DNA of 64,000 bases from Trichocoleus sp. FACHB-46. GTDB lineage: Bacteria > Cyanobacteriota > Cyanobacteriia > FACHB-46. This document shows, one piece after another, positions 37,945-47,034 of this stretch. How positions within the stretch are numbered: the stretch's first letter is position 1; the number at the start of each line of letters is the position of its first letter. The DNA is taken from NCBI RefSeq assembly GCF_014695385.1, contig NZ_JACJOD010000014.1, positions 1 to 64,000 on the forward strand, written 5' to 3'. The notes beneath the pieces are model-generated. The model saw nothing but the letters and a program-made list of their open reading frames with translations. It was not told the DNA's origin and ran no database searches. The position numbers were made by a program, and so were the translations under genes.

Positions 37945-39078
37945 ATGGTAAGAACTGGCGTTGGCATTCGAACCGCTCAAGCACGTTCTGAGCGGCTAGA
38001 GGGACAAATTCATGTCTACGATGGAGCGGGCAAAGGCAAGTCCCAAGCAGCGCTGGGCGTAGTGTTGCGCTCGATTGGTTTAGGCATCAACAGTTCTGTC
38101 CAAACTCGCGTCTTGCTCCTACGTTTTCTCAAGGGGCCAGGTCGCATGTATGAGGAAGATGCGGCGATCGAAGCTCTACAACGAGGCTTCCCCCACCTGA
38201 TTGACCAAGTGCGGACTGGGCGAGCCGAGCATTTTGGCCTAAATGACATTACTCGCTTCGATCGCTTAGAAGCACAGCGAGGCTGGGATGTAGCAAAAGG
38301 GGCGATCGCTTCTGGTCTCTACTCGGTCGTGGTGTTGGATGAACTCAACCCAGTGCTCGACTTAGGTTTGTTGCCAGTCGATGAGGTGGTCAAGACACTG
38401 AAGCAGAAGCCAGAGCACATGGAGATCATTGCCACCGGGCGGGCGGCTCCTCCAGCTTTGATTGACATTGCCAACCTACACTCAGAAATGAAACCCCACC
38501 ACCATCCCACTGCCGCAGAGCAAGGGATTGATGGCATTGAGATTTACACTGGGGCTGGCAAAGGCAAGTCTACTAGCGCTCTCGGAAAAGCGTTGCAAGC
38601 GATCGGCAAAGGCATTAGCCAAGACAAATCTCACCGAGTCCTAATTATTCAATGGTTGAAGGGTGGCTCTGGCTATACCGAAGATGCGGCGATCGCCGCC
38701 TTGCAGCAAAGCTACCCTAACTTAGTCGATCACCAACGCTGTGGCCGAGATGCGATTGTGTGGCGGGGCCAGCAGCAAGAACTCGACTATGTGGAAGCTG
38801 AACGAGGCTGGGAACTTGCCAGAGCCGCGATCGCTTCTGGACTCTACAAAACCATTATTCTGGATGAACTGAATCCGACGGTGGATCTAGAGTTGCTCCC
38901 CGAAGAACCAATTGTGCAAGCGCTGTTGCGTAAACCGCGCGACACCGAAATTATCATCACCGGGCGTTGCAATAATCCTCCAGCCTATTTTGATCTGGCT
39001 AGTGTGCATTCTGAAATGATTTGCCACAAGCACTATGCCGAGAAGGGAGTGGATTTGAAGCGCGGTGTTGATTTTTAA
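37945..39078 (+). CDS. Tandem-domain CobO/BtuR-like corrinoid adenosyltransferase
   Basis: A 377-aa protein made of two CobO/BtuR-type P-loop domains (about 20-185 and 197-370). Both keep the P-loop GAGKGKS (27-33 and 203-209) and the LDELNP block (131-136 and 307-312). Single-domain relatives transfer adenosyl from ATP to cob(I)yrinic acid diamide or cobalamin, and work as homodimers, so this could be a fused dimer. Both copies also share the EDAAIxALQ block. No other cobalamin genes are adjacent. Whether both halves are catalytic cannot be decided from sequence. Confidence 0.85.
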   Translation: MVRTGVGIRTAQARSERLEGQIHVYDGAGKGKSQAALGVVLRSIGLGINSSVQTRVLLLRFLKGPGRMYEEDAAIEALQRGFPHLIDQVRTGRAEHFGLNDITRFDRLEAQRGWDVAKGAIASGLYSVVVLDELNPVLDLGLLPVDEVVKTLKQKPEHMEIIATGRAAPPALIDIANLHSEMKPHHHPTAAEQGIDGIEIYTGAGKGKSTSALGKALQAIGKGISQDKSHRVLIIQWLKGGSGYTEDAAIAALQQSYPNLVDHQRCGRDAIVWRGQQQELDYVEAERGWELARAAIASGLYKTIILDELNPTVDLELLPEEPIVQALLRKPRDTEIIITGRCNNPPAYFDLASVHSEMICHKHYAEKGVDLKRGVDF

Positions 39079-39109
39079 CTTAGGCTATTCAGTCAAGGCG
39101 ATCGCAACC

Positions 39110-40444
39110 TCAGCCTGAGAGCTGAGCAGGTATTTCCACATTGCCACGAAACTGTGAGAAGACCTGGTAAGCCGCTAGATTCTGCTTCTGATAACCGTTG
39201 ACGTTTTCTGGGTCTACTTTAACCAAGTTGTACTCTACATCTTCTGCATAAACGGTGAAGATGACGCTGAAGATCTCCAAAAAGTGAATTACCCACTGAC
39301 AATCCGCTTCTTGTAAATTCTCATAGTGTCGAATCAAATCAGCAATACAAGACTCTAGATGAGTCCGAGAGTTTTTGGAAATTAAAATTAATTTGAGCAA
39401 CAGAATTACCAATGTAATTGGGCTCTTCTGCATAACAAATAACGCAAATAGAGAACTTGGCTCTTTACGATTCTCAGTGGTTAAACATTCAATAACTCGA
39501 TTGCAAGTTCTAAGTAACAAAGCATCATCCAAATCTCGCTCATCATGAATTTCGTACAGGGATTCCAAACTACCAAACAATGATTTTTTCACTGATTCTG
39601 CTAAATCTTGATTACTCATAGAGTAGATCAAGTACTTTTTGAGACTGTCCTTAAACTGGCAATAAGTTAACTCTTGGGTTTGTTTTAAGAAAATATTAGC
39701 CAAGTTGGTATAGCTAAATACGCATTTCTTAGCGACTAATCTCTTAATTAAGAGCAGTACCTCGTCTCCTAACAGAGTTGGGTTCTTCAGAGGTACAGTC
39801 TGCACAACATTAGACTGAGATCGAGCTACATATAAAGCTAGATCTCGTTTGTACTGCTCCTTTAACTGTTTTGACAGAACTCTAGCTGTTTCCCGCTGCT
39901 CTACCGAATTTGTGGTATTCACAAACTGAGAAACTAACAAATAAGACGTGTAGCGATGGCTCCAAGGTCTTTCTGGTTGAAATGTGCAAGCAGAAACAAA
40001 TAACTCTAGCTCTTGATAATCGCTGCTGCCGACAAACTTCTCTAGCCAACTATTGAGGCGAGTTAGGATGAGAGAAGCTGTTTTGCGATTGAACTTAATC
40101 TTAGGAAATAATCCAACTAGCTGTTGGATTATCTGATATTTTTTACTGGTATTCCAGTTGTTGATTAAGATGTAACAAGAGCGTTTGAGAGTATTGCGAA
40201 ACTCTTGCTCATCATTGGCAACAATAATTTGATACAGTGCTTGGTTTACCTCCGAGCTGGTCATGTTCACTGAGTGAACAAATAAGCTTTCAAACTCGGT
40301 TAAAGCAACCTCTGGGGAGCATTGCTTGACTGTATGAATCAAGAACTCATAGATTGTTTCCTGAGCCTGTTCAATTCCCTTTGTGAAGTGCTGAAAATGA
40401 GGCTCAGGGTGATAACGCTCGACCGCAGGTTCTTGAATTAACAT
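39110..40444 (-). CDS. Helical protein of unknown function
   Basis: A 444-aa protein with no recognised domain, signal peptide or clear membrane segment. Composition and spacing of Leu/Ile with charged residues suggest an all-helical, repeat-like (solenoid) protein; one hydrophobic helix with ITLVILLLKLILI near residue 357 may be buried core rather than a membrane anchor. It is convergent with the CobO-like gene and follows a 454-bp spacer. It might be a conserved cyanobacterial hypothetical protein, but I cannot confirm it. Confidence 0.6.
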   Translation of the reverse strand: MLIQEPAVERYHPEPHFQHFTKGIEQAQETIYEFLIHTVKQCSPEVALTEFESLFVHSVNMTSSEVNQALYQIIVANDEQEFRNTLKRSCYILINNWNTSKKYQIIQQLVGLFPKIKFNRKTASLILTRLNSWLEKFVGSSDYQELELFVSACTFQPERPWSHRYTSYLLVSQFVNTTNSVEQRETARVLSKQLKEQYKRDLALYVARSQSNVVQTVPLKNPTLLGDEVLLLIKRLVAKKCVFSYTNLANIFLKQTQELTYCQFKDSLKKYLIYSMSNQDLAESVKKSLFGSLESLYEIHDERDLDDALLLRTCNRVIECLTTENRKEPSSLFALFVMQKSPITLVILLLKLILISKNSRTHLESCIADLIRHYENLQEADCQWVIHFLEIFSVIFTVYAEDVEYNLVKVDPENVNGYQKQNLAAYQVFSQFRGNVEIPAQLSG

Positions 40445-40898
40445 AAGGAGTCAACAGGGAAGGAGAGTTTGGAGTAGCTCGCACAGACCAACTGGGAAAC
40501 TTTTGCCAGCCAACCTGCATCCAAGCTAGTAACTGACTCCCGGATGCGGCTGTTGCTCCAAATCTTATGGTTTGCCCGAAGGCAACCTCGTGATTCAACC
40601 CTGGTAGATGCGGTGAAGCTGCTCATATTTTTGGCTGATGACGCGCACAGGATACTAGTGACTTTACTGAGGTAATCAGTGTGACGAATCATACGGGCAG
40701 GCGTGATCAAAGTCACTCAGGATAAAGTCAGTGTAGCGAGACGATCGCGATCGCCCCATCACTGATATAGGTTATTTGTTTTAGTACTGAGAACATAAAC
40801 CACAACGCCAGCTTACGGTTTTCCGGGTAACCCCGTGGGTGAGACGCTTGAGCGGTACTCTCTGTAACTTTCAGCCTCCGTGGATCAAGACAAATCTC
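40445..40898. other. 454-bp non-coding region with a GC-rich structured-looking block
   Basis: No ORF here looks real. The part from about 40805 to 40885 is GC-richer than its flank and contains short self-complementary pieces around CGGGTAACCCCG. Near 40656-40730 the word AAAGTCACT and its complement recur several times (AGTGACTTTACTGAG, AAAGTCACTCAGG, AAAGTCAGTG). It could hold a structured RNA or a remnant of a mobile intron, but I could not assign it. Confidence 0.35.
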
Positions 40899-43088
40899 TT
40901 AGGACCATTGCCGCACCACACTCCCTAGTTCTACGGTATTTAGATGATCCAGGATAAAGGCTTTCCGCAAAAGTTCTGGGGGGACATATTCGTCATATTT
41001 TTGTAGTCTCGGTACCTCATCCGGACCTAGTAATTCTTCAGCCGCCAGTCCACCATCCGCGATCGCCACAATTTCGCATAGCAAGTTTTCGAGCTTGGCT
41101 TTGCCTAACTGTACTGTAAAGAAGTAAGGCGAGCGTCCCCCAATTCCCTTGATTTTCAAGGAGTCTCGGCAGCAGAGCTTCAGGTATCGTTCTAAGGTGC
41201 GGTAAGCGGTGGTGCCCAGCCAGGGGAAGATGCAGCAGCTTTGATCGTCCAGTTGCAGCAAATGATGGCGATCAAGTTCGACTCGTCTGGCCCACTGCCG
41301 CACAGTTTGCAGTCGTTCCTTCGCTCCTGGTTGCAAGTAGCGATACTCGGTATCCTCAAATAGCACCCGGCGCATGCGTTGCAGCACTTTGGTATGCAAT
41401 GTGCCACCGCCCCCTTGCCAAGCACTACTGGCAACCCCGCTGCTAGGTTGCACAAATACCGTTTTGGTTTTGTCGTCAACTTCTAGCACTTGCCACGATC
41501 GCCCTGCTAAAGCCACGCGATCGCCCACATCCGGAGGCAGCGCAATACTGCCAATCGCCGTAGTTCCTTCTTGCACTGTGTATTCTTCACTGTCTGGGAA
41601 AGTGGCGTAGAACTTAAAGCTCCGCACAATACGCTCACCTGCCAGCCCAACGATTAGCGTGCCTTCTGCGGTTTTCTGGATATGGTCAATCTCAATCAGG
41701 TGGCGCAGAAGTTGGCGAAATTCTTCTGGAGCGATCGCTCGGAAAGTCGGTAGCGTGAGCACTTGCTGAGCCAAGGCAGCAGGGGACAACTCTCCCAAAG
41801 CTACCAGCGTACTCATCGTCTGGTGATAGAGCAGGCTCAAGGGATACTGCAACGGTTGAATCGGCTCGATCCAACGTTCTTCTAGATAAAGCTGAAGGAT
41901 GGCGATCGTTTGTAGCAGTTGCCAGGGAATCTGATCGGGCAAAAATTCTGGGTCTACGATCGGATCTTCCACACAGACAAAGCGCATATCCGCAGGCGTT
42001 CCCCGTCGGCCCGATCGCCCTAGCCGCTGTAGAAAACTAGCCACCGAGGGCGGAGACTCCAACTGAATCACTCGCTCTAGTTGTCCAATATCAATCCCCA
42101 TCTCAAAGGTGACGGTTGCTGCTGTCACGGCGGGAGTGGGAGCCCGCATCGCATCTTCCGCTGCTGCTCGTAAGGTGGCGGAGATGCTGCCATGATGCAC
42201 ATGGTAAATATCGGGTAAGCCTTTAGCGGTGGCGACTTGGCGTAAAGTGGCAATTGCTTCTTCGGCAGCAGTGCGATTGTTGGCAAAAATCAGGCACTTG
42301 CGCGACTGCGTTTGGTTGAACAAGTAATTTTGGTACGGGCTAAATGCCGCGTCCCGATTGTCTCCTTTGGCTCGGATTGGCTCTGAGCGGTAGAAATGCT
42401 CCAGAGATAAATGCAGGGTACGTTGCCCCACTTTTACCTCTGGGGTGATCACCGATTGCTGGGTGCCCGATCGCAGCCAATCTTCGGCTAACCCGTAATC
42501 TCCTAGCGTGGCGGATAAACCAATGCGACGAGGATGATTTTGTGTCAGCTTTGCCAGTCGCGCTAGCTGGCAGAGAACTTGGCAACCCCGTTCTGAACCA
42601 ATAAAGGCATGGATTTCATCAATTACCACAAACCGCAGCTCGCCAAACAAGCGATCGAGGTTTTTGCTCTGGTTAATCAACAAACTTTCCAATGATTCAG
42701 GTGTAATTTGTAGCACACCTCTGGGATGCTTCAGCAGCTTTTGTTTCTGGCTCTGTGCCACATCCCCATGCCAAGCCCACACGGGAATATCTGCTTCTTT
42801 TAATAAGTCGTTCAGGCGATCGAACTGGTCATTGATCAGCGCTTTGATCGGGCCGATGTACATCGCGCCAATCGTTTTGGGGGGTGCCTCATACAGCAAG
42901 GTCAGGACTGGCAGAAACGCCGCTTCAGTTTTGCCTGCCGCCGTTCCCGCTGCAATCAACAGATGAGCATCGGTCTCAAAAATCACCCGACAAGCTTCCG
43001 CCTGCACTTGCCGCAAATCTGTCCAACCGTGGCTATAAATATATTCCTGAATAAAGGGGGCTAAGCGGTGATAGGCGCGATCGCTCAT
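40899..43088 (-). CDS. Lhr-type DEAD/DEAH helicase (part of TerB-C/BrxD-like module)
   Basis: Superfamily 2 ATP-dependent helicase of 729 aa. The Q-type motif RQVQAEACRVI is at 26-36, Walker A AGTAAGKTEAAF at 47-58, DEIH in VIDEIHAFIGSERG, motif III SATLGD and motif VI QRLGRSGRRGTP. The large C-terminal region is of the Lhr/BrxHII kind rather than RecQ or RecG. It lies on the same strand as the BrxD-like ATPase and the TerB-C-like/WD40 gene. In other bacteria, helicases of this type neighbour a DUF2791 ATPase; here 2.6 kb of other genes separates them. Confidence 0.9.
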   Translation of the reverse strand: MSDRAYHRLAPFIQEYIYSHGWTDLRQVQAEACRVIFETDAHLLIAAGTAAGKTEAAFLPVLTLLYEAPPKTIGAMYIGPIKALINDQFDRLNDLLKEADIPVWAWHGDVAQSQKQKLLKHPRGVLQITPESLESLLINQSKNLDRLFGELRFVVIDEIHAFIGSERGCQVLCQLARLAKLTQNHPRRIGLSATLGDYGLAEDWLRSGTQQSVITPEVKVGQRTLHLSLEHFYRSEPIRAKGDNRDAAFSPYQNYLFNQTQSRKCLIFANNRTAAEEAIATLRQVATAKGLPDIYHVHHGSISATLRAAAEDAMRAPTPAVTAATVTFEMGIDIGQLERVIQLESPPSVASFLQRLGRSGRRGTPADMRFVCVEDPIVDPEFLPDQIPWQLLQTIAILQLYLEERWIEPIQPLQYPLSLLYHQTMSTLVALGELSPAALAQQVLTLPTFRAIAPEEFRQLLRHLIEIDHIQKTAEGTLIVGLAGERIVRSFKFYATFPDSEEYTVQEGTTAIGSIALPPDVGDRVALAGRSWQVLEVDDKTKTVFVQPSSGVASSAWQGGGGTLHTKVLQRMRRVLFEDTEYRYLQPGAKERLQTVRQWARRVELDRHHLLQLDDQSCCIFPWLGTTAYRTLERYLKLCCRDSLKIKGIGGRSPYFFTVQLGKAKLENLLCEIVAIADGGLAAEELLGPDEVPRLQKYDEYVPPELLRKAFILDHLNTVELGSVVRQWS

Positions 43089-43228
43089 ACAGATTTGTGT
43101 TTCTGGGCTAGTAACCCACCCTACCCGATCTGGCTACTGCTGAAACTGTTTTCCTAATATTGCCTGTTTCAATCCAACGGTTAATAGCGAGTTAGGGCTG
43201 ATTAGGGCGATCGCTCTTATTAGCCTTG

Positions 43229-43582
43229 TTAAATGGAATTTGGATCGGCACCCATAAAGCCTACTTTCACACCAGCAGATTTCATCACTTTCATTGCTTT
43301 ATCGTGCATGAAAAGTAGTATTAATAAGCCCAAAATTGGTACGAGTAGACCAATCATAAGTAATACCATCGATGTGACGGAAAGTTTGAGAGACTTGCCA
43401 AGCTTGTACAACGCAAATATCTGAAGTACTGATGCAGCCACATATACAAACAAACCTATGGATGGCTCTTCTAAAGAAACACGAGATAAGTTAACAGCTA
43501 TAGCGGCTAGAATAGACCATAAAAGTAACCTATGGTACTTAGCAACTTCCTGAATTTCTAGACGTGAAAAAGTTATATTCAT
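43229..43582 (-). CDS. Small membrane protein of unknown function
   Basis: A 117-aa protein with three or four hydrophobic segments (about 17-35, 40-60, 70-92) and a short hydrophilic tail; family not recognised. I chose ATG 43582 (MNITFSRLE) because AAGGA lies about six bases upstream; an in-frame extension to 43621 lacks such a site. It is on the same strand as the helicase, 140 bp upstream of it. Confidence 0.6.
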   Translation of the reverse strand: MNITFSRLEIQEVAKYHRLLLWSILAAIAVNLSRVSLEEPSIGLFVYVAASVLQIFALYKLGKSLKLSVTSMVLLMIGLLVPILGLLILLFMHDKAMKVMKSAGVKVGFMGADPNSI

Positions 43583-43870
43583 AGGTGATCCTTGCAGAGA
43601 ACAGAGAGGTAGACTTAGCAAACTTAGTTCCTATTGTTTTGAAGTGAAGTAAATAGATAAGTGGCTTCTATACTCACGCCAAATTAACATATAAGCAAAA
43701 ATTTGCTGTATAGTATTTCAGTTCAAACAAACAAATAGAAAACCTCAGTAGATTTTTAGAATGACAAAAACCTGGTTTTCTATTTCTGTTTTATCAAAGC
43801 GATCGCCCTTTACTAATTAAGTTAAAAGCGATCGCTTCATTCATCACTGCAAACCAAGTGATGATGTTTT

Positions 43871-44437
43871 TTAACCCTGCTGCAAACAGCGGTTGTTACC
43901 ACTTTGGTCGTTCAAGCAGTTGCCGTTGCGATCGAGAAGTACTACTGAATTGATACTAGGAAATTGCTTCAATGTGGTGGTGATTGAGCTTTTAATTCGA
44001 GCATCATCGCCAATGCCGTTGGACACCACTTGCTTACAGAATTGCAACTTGGCAACACCTGTAGAAACAACTAGCTTAAAGTCTCGACCACAGTTAGAGC
44101 TACCTTGCAAATTGAGCGGGGCTCTAAAACCTTGTTGTCTTTCTTGGCTGGTTGGGCCTGCGACTAATTGCTCAATGGCAAATTGGGCCACCCCTTGAGT
44201 TTGGGTGCGTCGTACTACAGGAGCCACGTAAGAGAAATCTTGTTGGCTGCGGCTGGTGGGGAAAAACACTTTGACTGGCTTGGTGCTGGTTGTAGCAGCA
44301 ACAGTCGAGGCTTGGGCTACGTTGCCAACAGGTTTGGCTTCTGTCGGGCGGTTGTCGTAGAGGCTAACTCCAGCGAGGGTAGCGATCGCTAAACAAGAGA
44401 AGAGAGAGTTACGTAAATTGAACATGTCTTTGGGCAA
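43871..44437 (-). CDS. GerMN-domain exported protein
   Basis: A 188-aa protein with an N-terminal signal peptide (hydrophobic run at about 9-22, SCLAIATLAGVSL) and a GerMN domain (about 52-175), recognised from VKVFFPTSR, AIEQLVAGPTSQERQQGF and the closing KQFPSINSVVLLDRNG. GerMN domains occur in spore germination and in many non-sporulating bacteria, probably binding cell-wall-related ligands outside the membrane. Paired cysteines (for example in SSNCGRDF, LQFCKQ, GNCLND and NRCLQQ) suggest disulphides in an exported protein. A start four codons later (44425, MFNLRN) is possible. Confidence 0.75.
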   Translation of the reverse strand: MPKDMFNLRNSLFSCLAIATLAGVSLYDNRPTEAKPVGNVAQASTVAATTSTKPVKVFFPTSRSQQDFSYVAPVVRRTQTQGVAQFAIEQLVAGPTSQERQQGFRAPLNLQGSSNCGRDFKLVVSTGVAKLQFCKQVVSNGIGDDARIKSSITTTLKQFPSINSVVLLDRNGNCLNDQSGNNRCLQQG

Positions 44438-44658
44438 GTATTGTGTGATTGCTAAAAGTGAGCTTCACTGTGCGATCGTCCAATTCCTAAACCTCTGCAA
44501 TAGAATTTTCTGTAACTCTTATTGTCTCAATTCAACCATTAGCAGGAAGCCAAAAAAGATAGGTGATTCCTCTCTCCAAGTTCAACAGTAGTGGTAATGA
44601 TGATCAGCTTATCAATGAGATGGGAACTCTATAAAAAATAAATAGAGAGACTAATACC

Positions 44659-44955
44659 GTGAAAAAGGGCGATCATATCTATGTTGATCGTGGTTCCTGC
44701 AAGCAGCATGGAATATACGTTGGTGAAGATTTAGTTGTTTACTGGACAGATCAGGATTCAAAAAGTGGTCAACTTTGTCGAGTGAGTCTCGCAGAATTTA
44801 CTCAAGGTGCAAATTCCAAAGTCAGGAAATATGCTTGCAGATGTATTGATCGAGAAAAAACAATTAAAAAAGCGGAAACAAGACTCAAAGAAAAAAGCTT
44901 AAATATAAATTTATTAATAGCAAGGACTTCGCTATTTATTGTAGGACTGGTCTAA
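44659..44955 (+). CDS. LRAT-domain protein copy 1, frameshifted and probably inactive
   Basis: Related to the next gene: both begin with GDHIY and have a HGIYxG motif (His17 here). In this copy the second His is replaced by Tyr (VVYW). The reading frame leaves the family pattern after about residue 78, at a run of six A (44891-44896). Shifting frame there by one base restores a degenerate NCEHFA-like end (INSKDFAIYCRTG) in which the catalytic Cys is replaced. That shifted frame has no stop and runs straight into the ATG of the second copy. So this is either a decayed first half of a tandem-domain gene, a slippage-decoded gene, or a sequencing error. Confidence 0.6.
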   Translation: MKKGDHIYVDRGSCKQHGIYVGEDLVVYWTDQDSKSGQLCRVSLAEFTQGANSKVRKYACRCIDREKTIKKAETRLKEKSLNINLLIARTSLFIVGLV

Positions 44956-44957
44956 AA

Positions 44958-45416
44958 ATGGGTGATCATATCTATGCTGATTATGGTCACTGCTTTCATC
45001 ATGGAATCTATTGTGGTGATGATGAAGTTATTCACTACGTAAATGCCAAAAGAATTGGTAAAACTTTATTGTCTAAATTTGCCAAGACACAAAAAATTCA
45101 TATAAAACGCCATCGCAAATCATTTTCACAAACCAGAGTTGTAAAGAGAGCTAAACGACGCTTAGGCGAACGAAACTACAATCTAATTTTCAATAACTGT
45201 GAGCATTTCGCAAATTGGTGCAAGACAGGAAAGTCGAAGTGTGAACAACCCCCAAAAATCATCCTTAAAGGCGTTAAAGTCTTTGCCCATGAGGGTGAGA
45301 AGATTACTAAGGAGATTGGAGGAACGCAAGAAAATATAAAAAGAGAAGCTTCTCGAATAAAGAGGAAGATAGCAAGAGATGCCTCCAAAATTTCCCGAAG
45401 GTTTAGACTCTGGTAG
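44958..45416 (+). CDS. LRAT-domain (NlpC/P60-like) protein copy 2
   Basis: A 152-aa protein of the LRAT/H-rev107-type fold, a circularly permuted papain-like group that includes acyltransferases and lipid hydrolases. The catalytic set appears intact: His15 in HHGIYCG, His26 in EVIHY, and nucleophile Cys81 in NNCEHFANWC. The C-terminal 50 residues are lysine/arginine-rich and helical. It starts 2 bp after the stop of the first, degenerate copy. The pair is AT-richer than surrounding genes and on the opposite strand from its neighbours, consistent with later acquisition. Substrate unknown. Confidence 0.75.
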   Translation: MGDHIYADYGHCFHHGIYCGDDEVIHYVNAKRIGKTLLSKFAKTQKIHIKRHRKSFSQTRVVKRAKRRLGERNYNLIFNNCEHFANWCKTGKSKCEQPPKIILKGVKVFAHEGEKITKEIGGTQENIKREASRIKRKIARDASKISRRFRLW

Positions 45417-45654
45417 AAATAGCTAGCTAGCTTTGAGAAGTTGTAGATGACCAAGGTTTATCAGTCAGGAAAAATTCTTTCTAGATTAAGAGATCGCTCT
45501 GATAAATTAGAAGTAATTACGGACTCATGGGCAAGTGAAAATTATTGCGATTCCTAGCCGAAATTGTCTTGGAGGTCTTGATAGCGTTAGGCGATCGCTC
45601 TCTCTAAGTTCAGCAATAGGGAAAGCGATCGCCTACTAATCTTTATTCCTACGA

Positions 45655-46983
45655 TTACAAGGTAAATTCTGCGAATTCTCCGGTTTCGTCTACTTTGGTG
45701 TCTTTGCCTGAACGGGTGGGTTGAAAATTGGTGCCGCCGAGCAATTGGGTGAGGGAGAGTTTGGGGTTTTGGTGGAGTAGGTTGAGGGCACTGATGAAGT
45801 CGTGGACAATTTCGCCAGGGGTGAGTAGGGCTTCCGCACCGAGACGATTGGTGATTTCTTTGAGGAAGGCTTGCAGGTCGCGATTATTGAGGGAGGCTTG
45901 GTAAGCGTAATGAGCGGCATGGACTTCTGCCAAGCGTTGTAGCAGTTGAAGGATTTCTGGTTGGGTAAGGGGCTCTAGCCGAATCACGGGGCCAGAGGTA
46001 TCTTGCAGACCTGGCTGAGCAAAGCGACTTTGAGCGGTGCGGCGTTGCCAGGCGGGGTCGCTGTAGAGCCCTCGGCGCGAATCTTCGAGAAATTGTGGGG
46101 TGCCACCGATGATGATGTCGAGATGTCCGACTCGACCTTGCACGGTGTCATTAAACATTGCCAACAACTTGTCGTAATTGTTCTGGCGGGAACCTGCATG
46201 GGTGATTTTGTAGAGATGCACTGCCTCATCTAGCAGCACCAGCAAACCTTTGTAGCCGATGCTTGAGACAAACTTGGCAAAGAGTTTGATGTAGTCGTAC
46301 CAAGTTTCATCATCAATGATCACCTTCACGCCCAAGGCTGCTTTCGCGTCGGATTTGGTCGAGAATTCTCCTCGCAGCCAACGCAGAGCCGAATCTTTAA
46401 GCTGGTCGTCATCGGTGCGGTAGCCCCGCCAGTAAGCGATGATTACACTGGCGAAGTCGAAGCCGTGAACCAGCCCTTCCAAGGTTTGCACTACTTCCCG
46501 GATTTTGACTTCTACCAAGTCATCAAAGCCTTCATCTTTGGGACGTTTGCCGCTTTCTTGCGCGACTTGAGTTAAGACACCGCTAATCCAGCGTTCTAGA
46601 ATTAGGGCGATCGCACCACCGTCTGGATTCGTTTTTGTGGCAATGTTTTGCATCAACTCGCGATAAGTAGCGATACTTTGTCCACTGGCTCCTGCTAAGC
46701 GGCGTTCGGGAGACAAATCAGCATCAGCGACCACAAAACCTTGCTCCATCGCTTGATTGCGGATCAGTTGCAGGATAAAGCTTTTACCAGAGCCGTAGCG
46801 ACCGACGACAAACCGGAAGGCTGCACCACCTTCAGCCGTATTTTCCAGATCTTGCACTAGAGCTTTGGCTTCCACTTCCCGACCCACGGCAATTTGCTCT
46901 AGACCAATTCTGGGCACGACTCCCGCACCCAAGGCATTGATCAAGGCTGTGGATACGCGCTTAGAAAGTTTCTGCTTTGCCAT
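45655..46983 (-). CDS. BrxD-like P-loop ATPase (DUF2791, BREX-type ATP-binding domain)
   Basis: A 442-aa P-loop NTPase. Walker A is GRYGSGKS (61-68) and Walker B LLVLLDEAVH (247-256). The opening RVSTALINALGAGVVPRIGLE and the VGREVE motif, the conserved YRELMQNIA and AYWRGY blocks, and the closing GEIVHDFISALNLL fit the DUF2791 family, annotated as BREX system ATP-binding protein. It lies 51 bp after the TerB-C-like/WD40 gene on the same strand and probably shares its transcript. The usual BREX partners (PglX, PglZ, BrxC) are absent here, so this is not a classical BREX locus. Confidence 0.85.
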   Translation of the reverse strand: MAKQKLSKRVSTALINALGAGVVPRIGLEQIAVGREVEAKALVQDLENTAEGGAAFRFVVGRYGSGKSFILQLIRNQAMEQGFVVADADLSPERRLAGASGQSIATYRELMQNIATKTNPDGGAIALILERWISGVLTQVAQESGKRPKDEGFDDLVEVKIREVVQTLEGLVHGFDFASVIIAYWRGYRTDDDQLKDSALRWLRGEFSTKSDAKAALGVKVIIDDETWYDYIKLFAKFVSSIGYKGLLVLLDEAVHLYKITHAGSRQNNYDKLLAMFNDTVQGRVGHLDIIIGGTPQFLEDSRRGLYSDPAWQRRTAQSRFAQPGLQDTSGPVIRLEPLTQPEILQLLQRLAEVHAAHYAYQASLNNRDLQAFLKEITNRLGAEALLTPGEIVHDFISALNLLHQNPKLSLTQLLGGTNFQPTRSGKDTKVDETGEFAEFTL

Positions 46984-47034
46984 GTGTCTTTGCTCGGTCT
47001 TGTAGTGGCTGATGTGGATTGGTACGAGTGTCTG

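Noticed and set aside
40438-40716. 92-aa minus-strand ORF upstream of the 444-aa gene
   Set aside because: Composition is not protein-like, no ribosome-binding site, and no family resemblance.
44891-44905. Programmed -1 frameshift at the A-run in the first LRAT gene
   Set aside because: The A-site codon AGC would re-pair poorly after slipping, and the restored domain lacks the catalytic Cys, so decay or sequence error is more likely; left as one option only.
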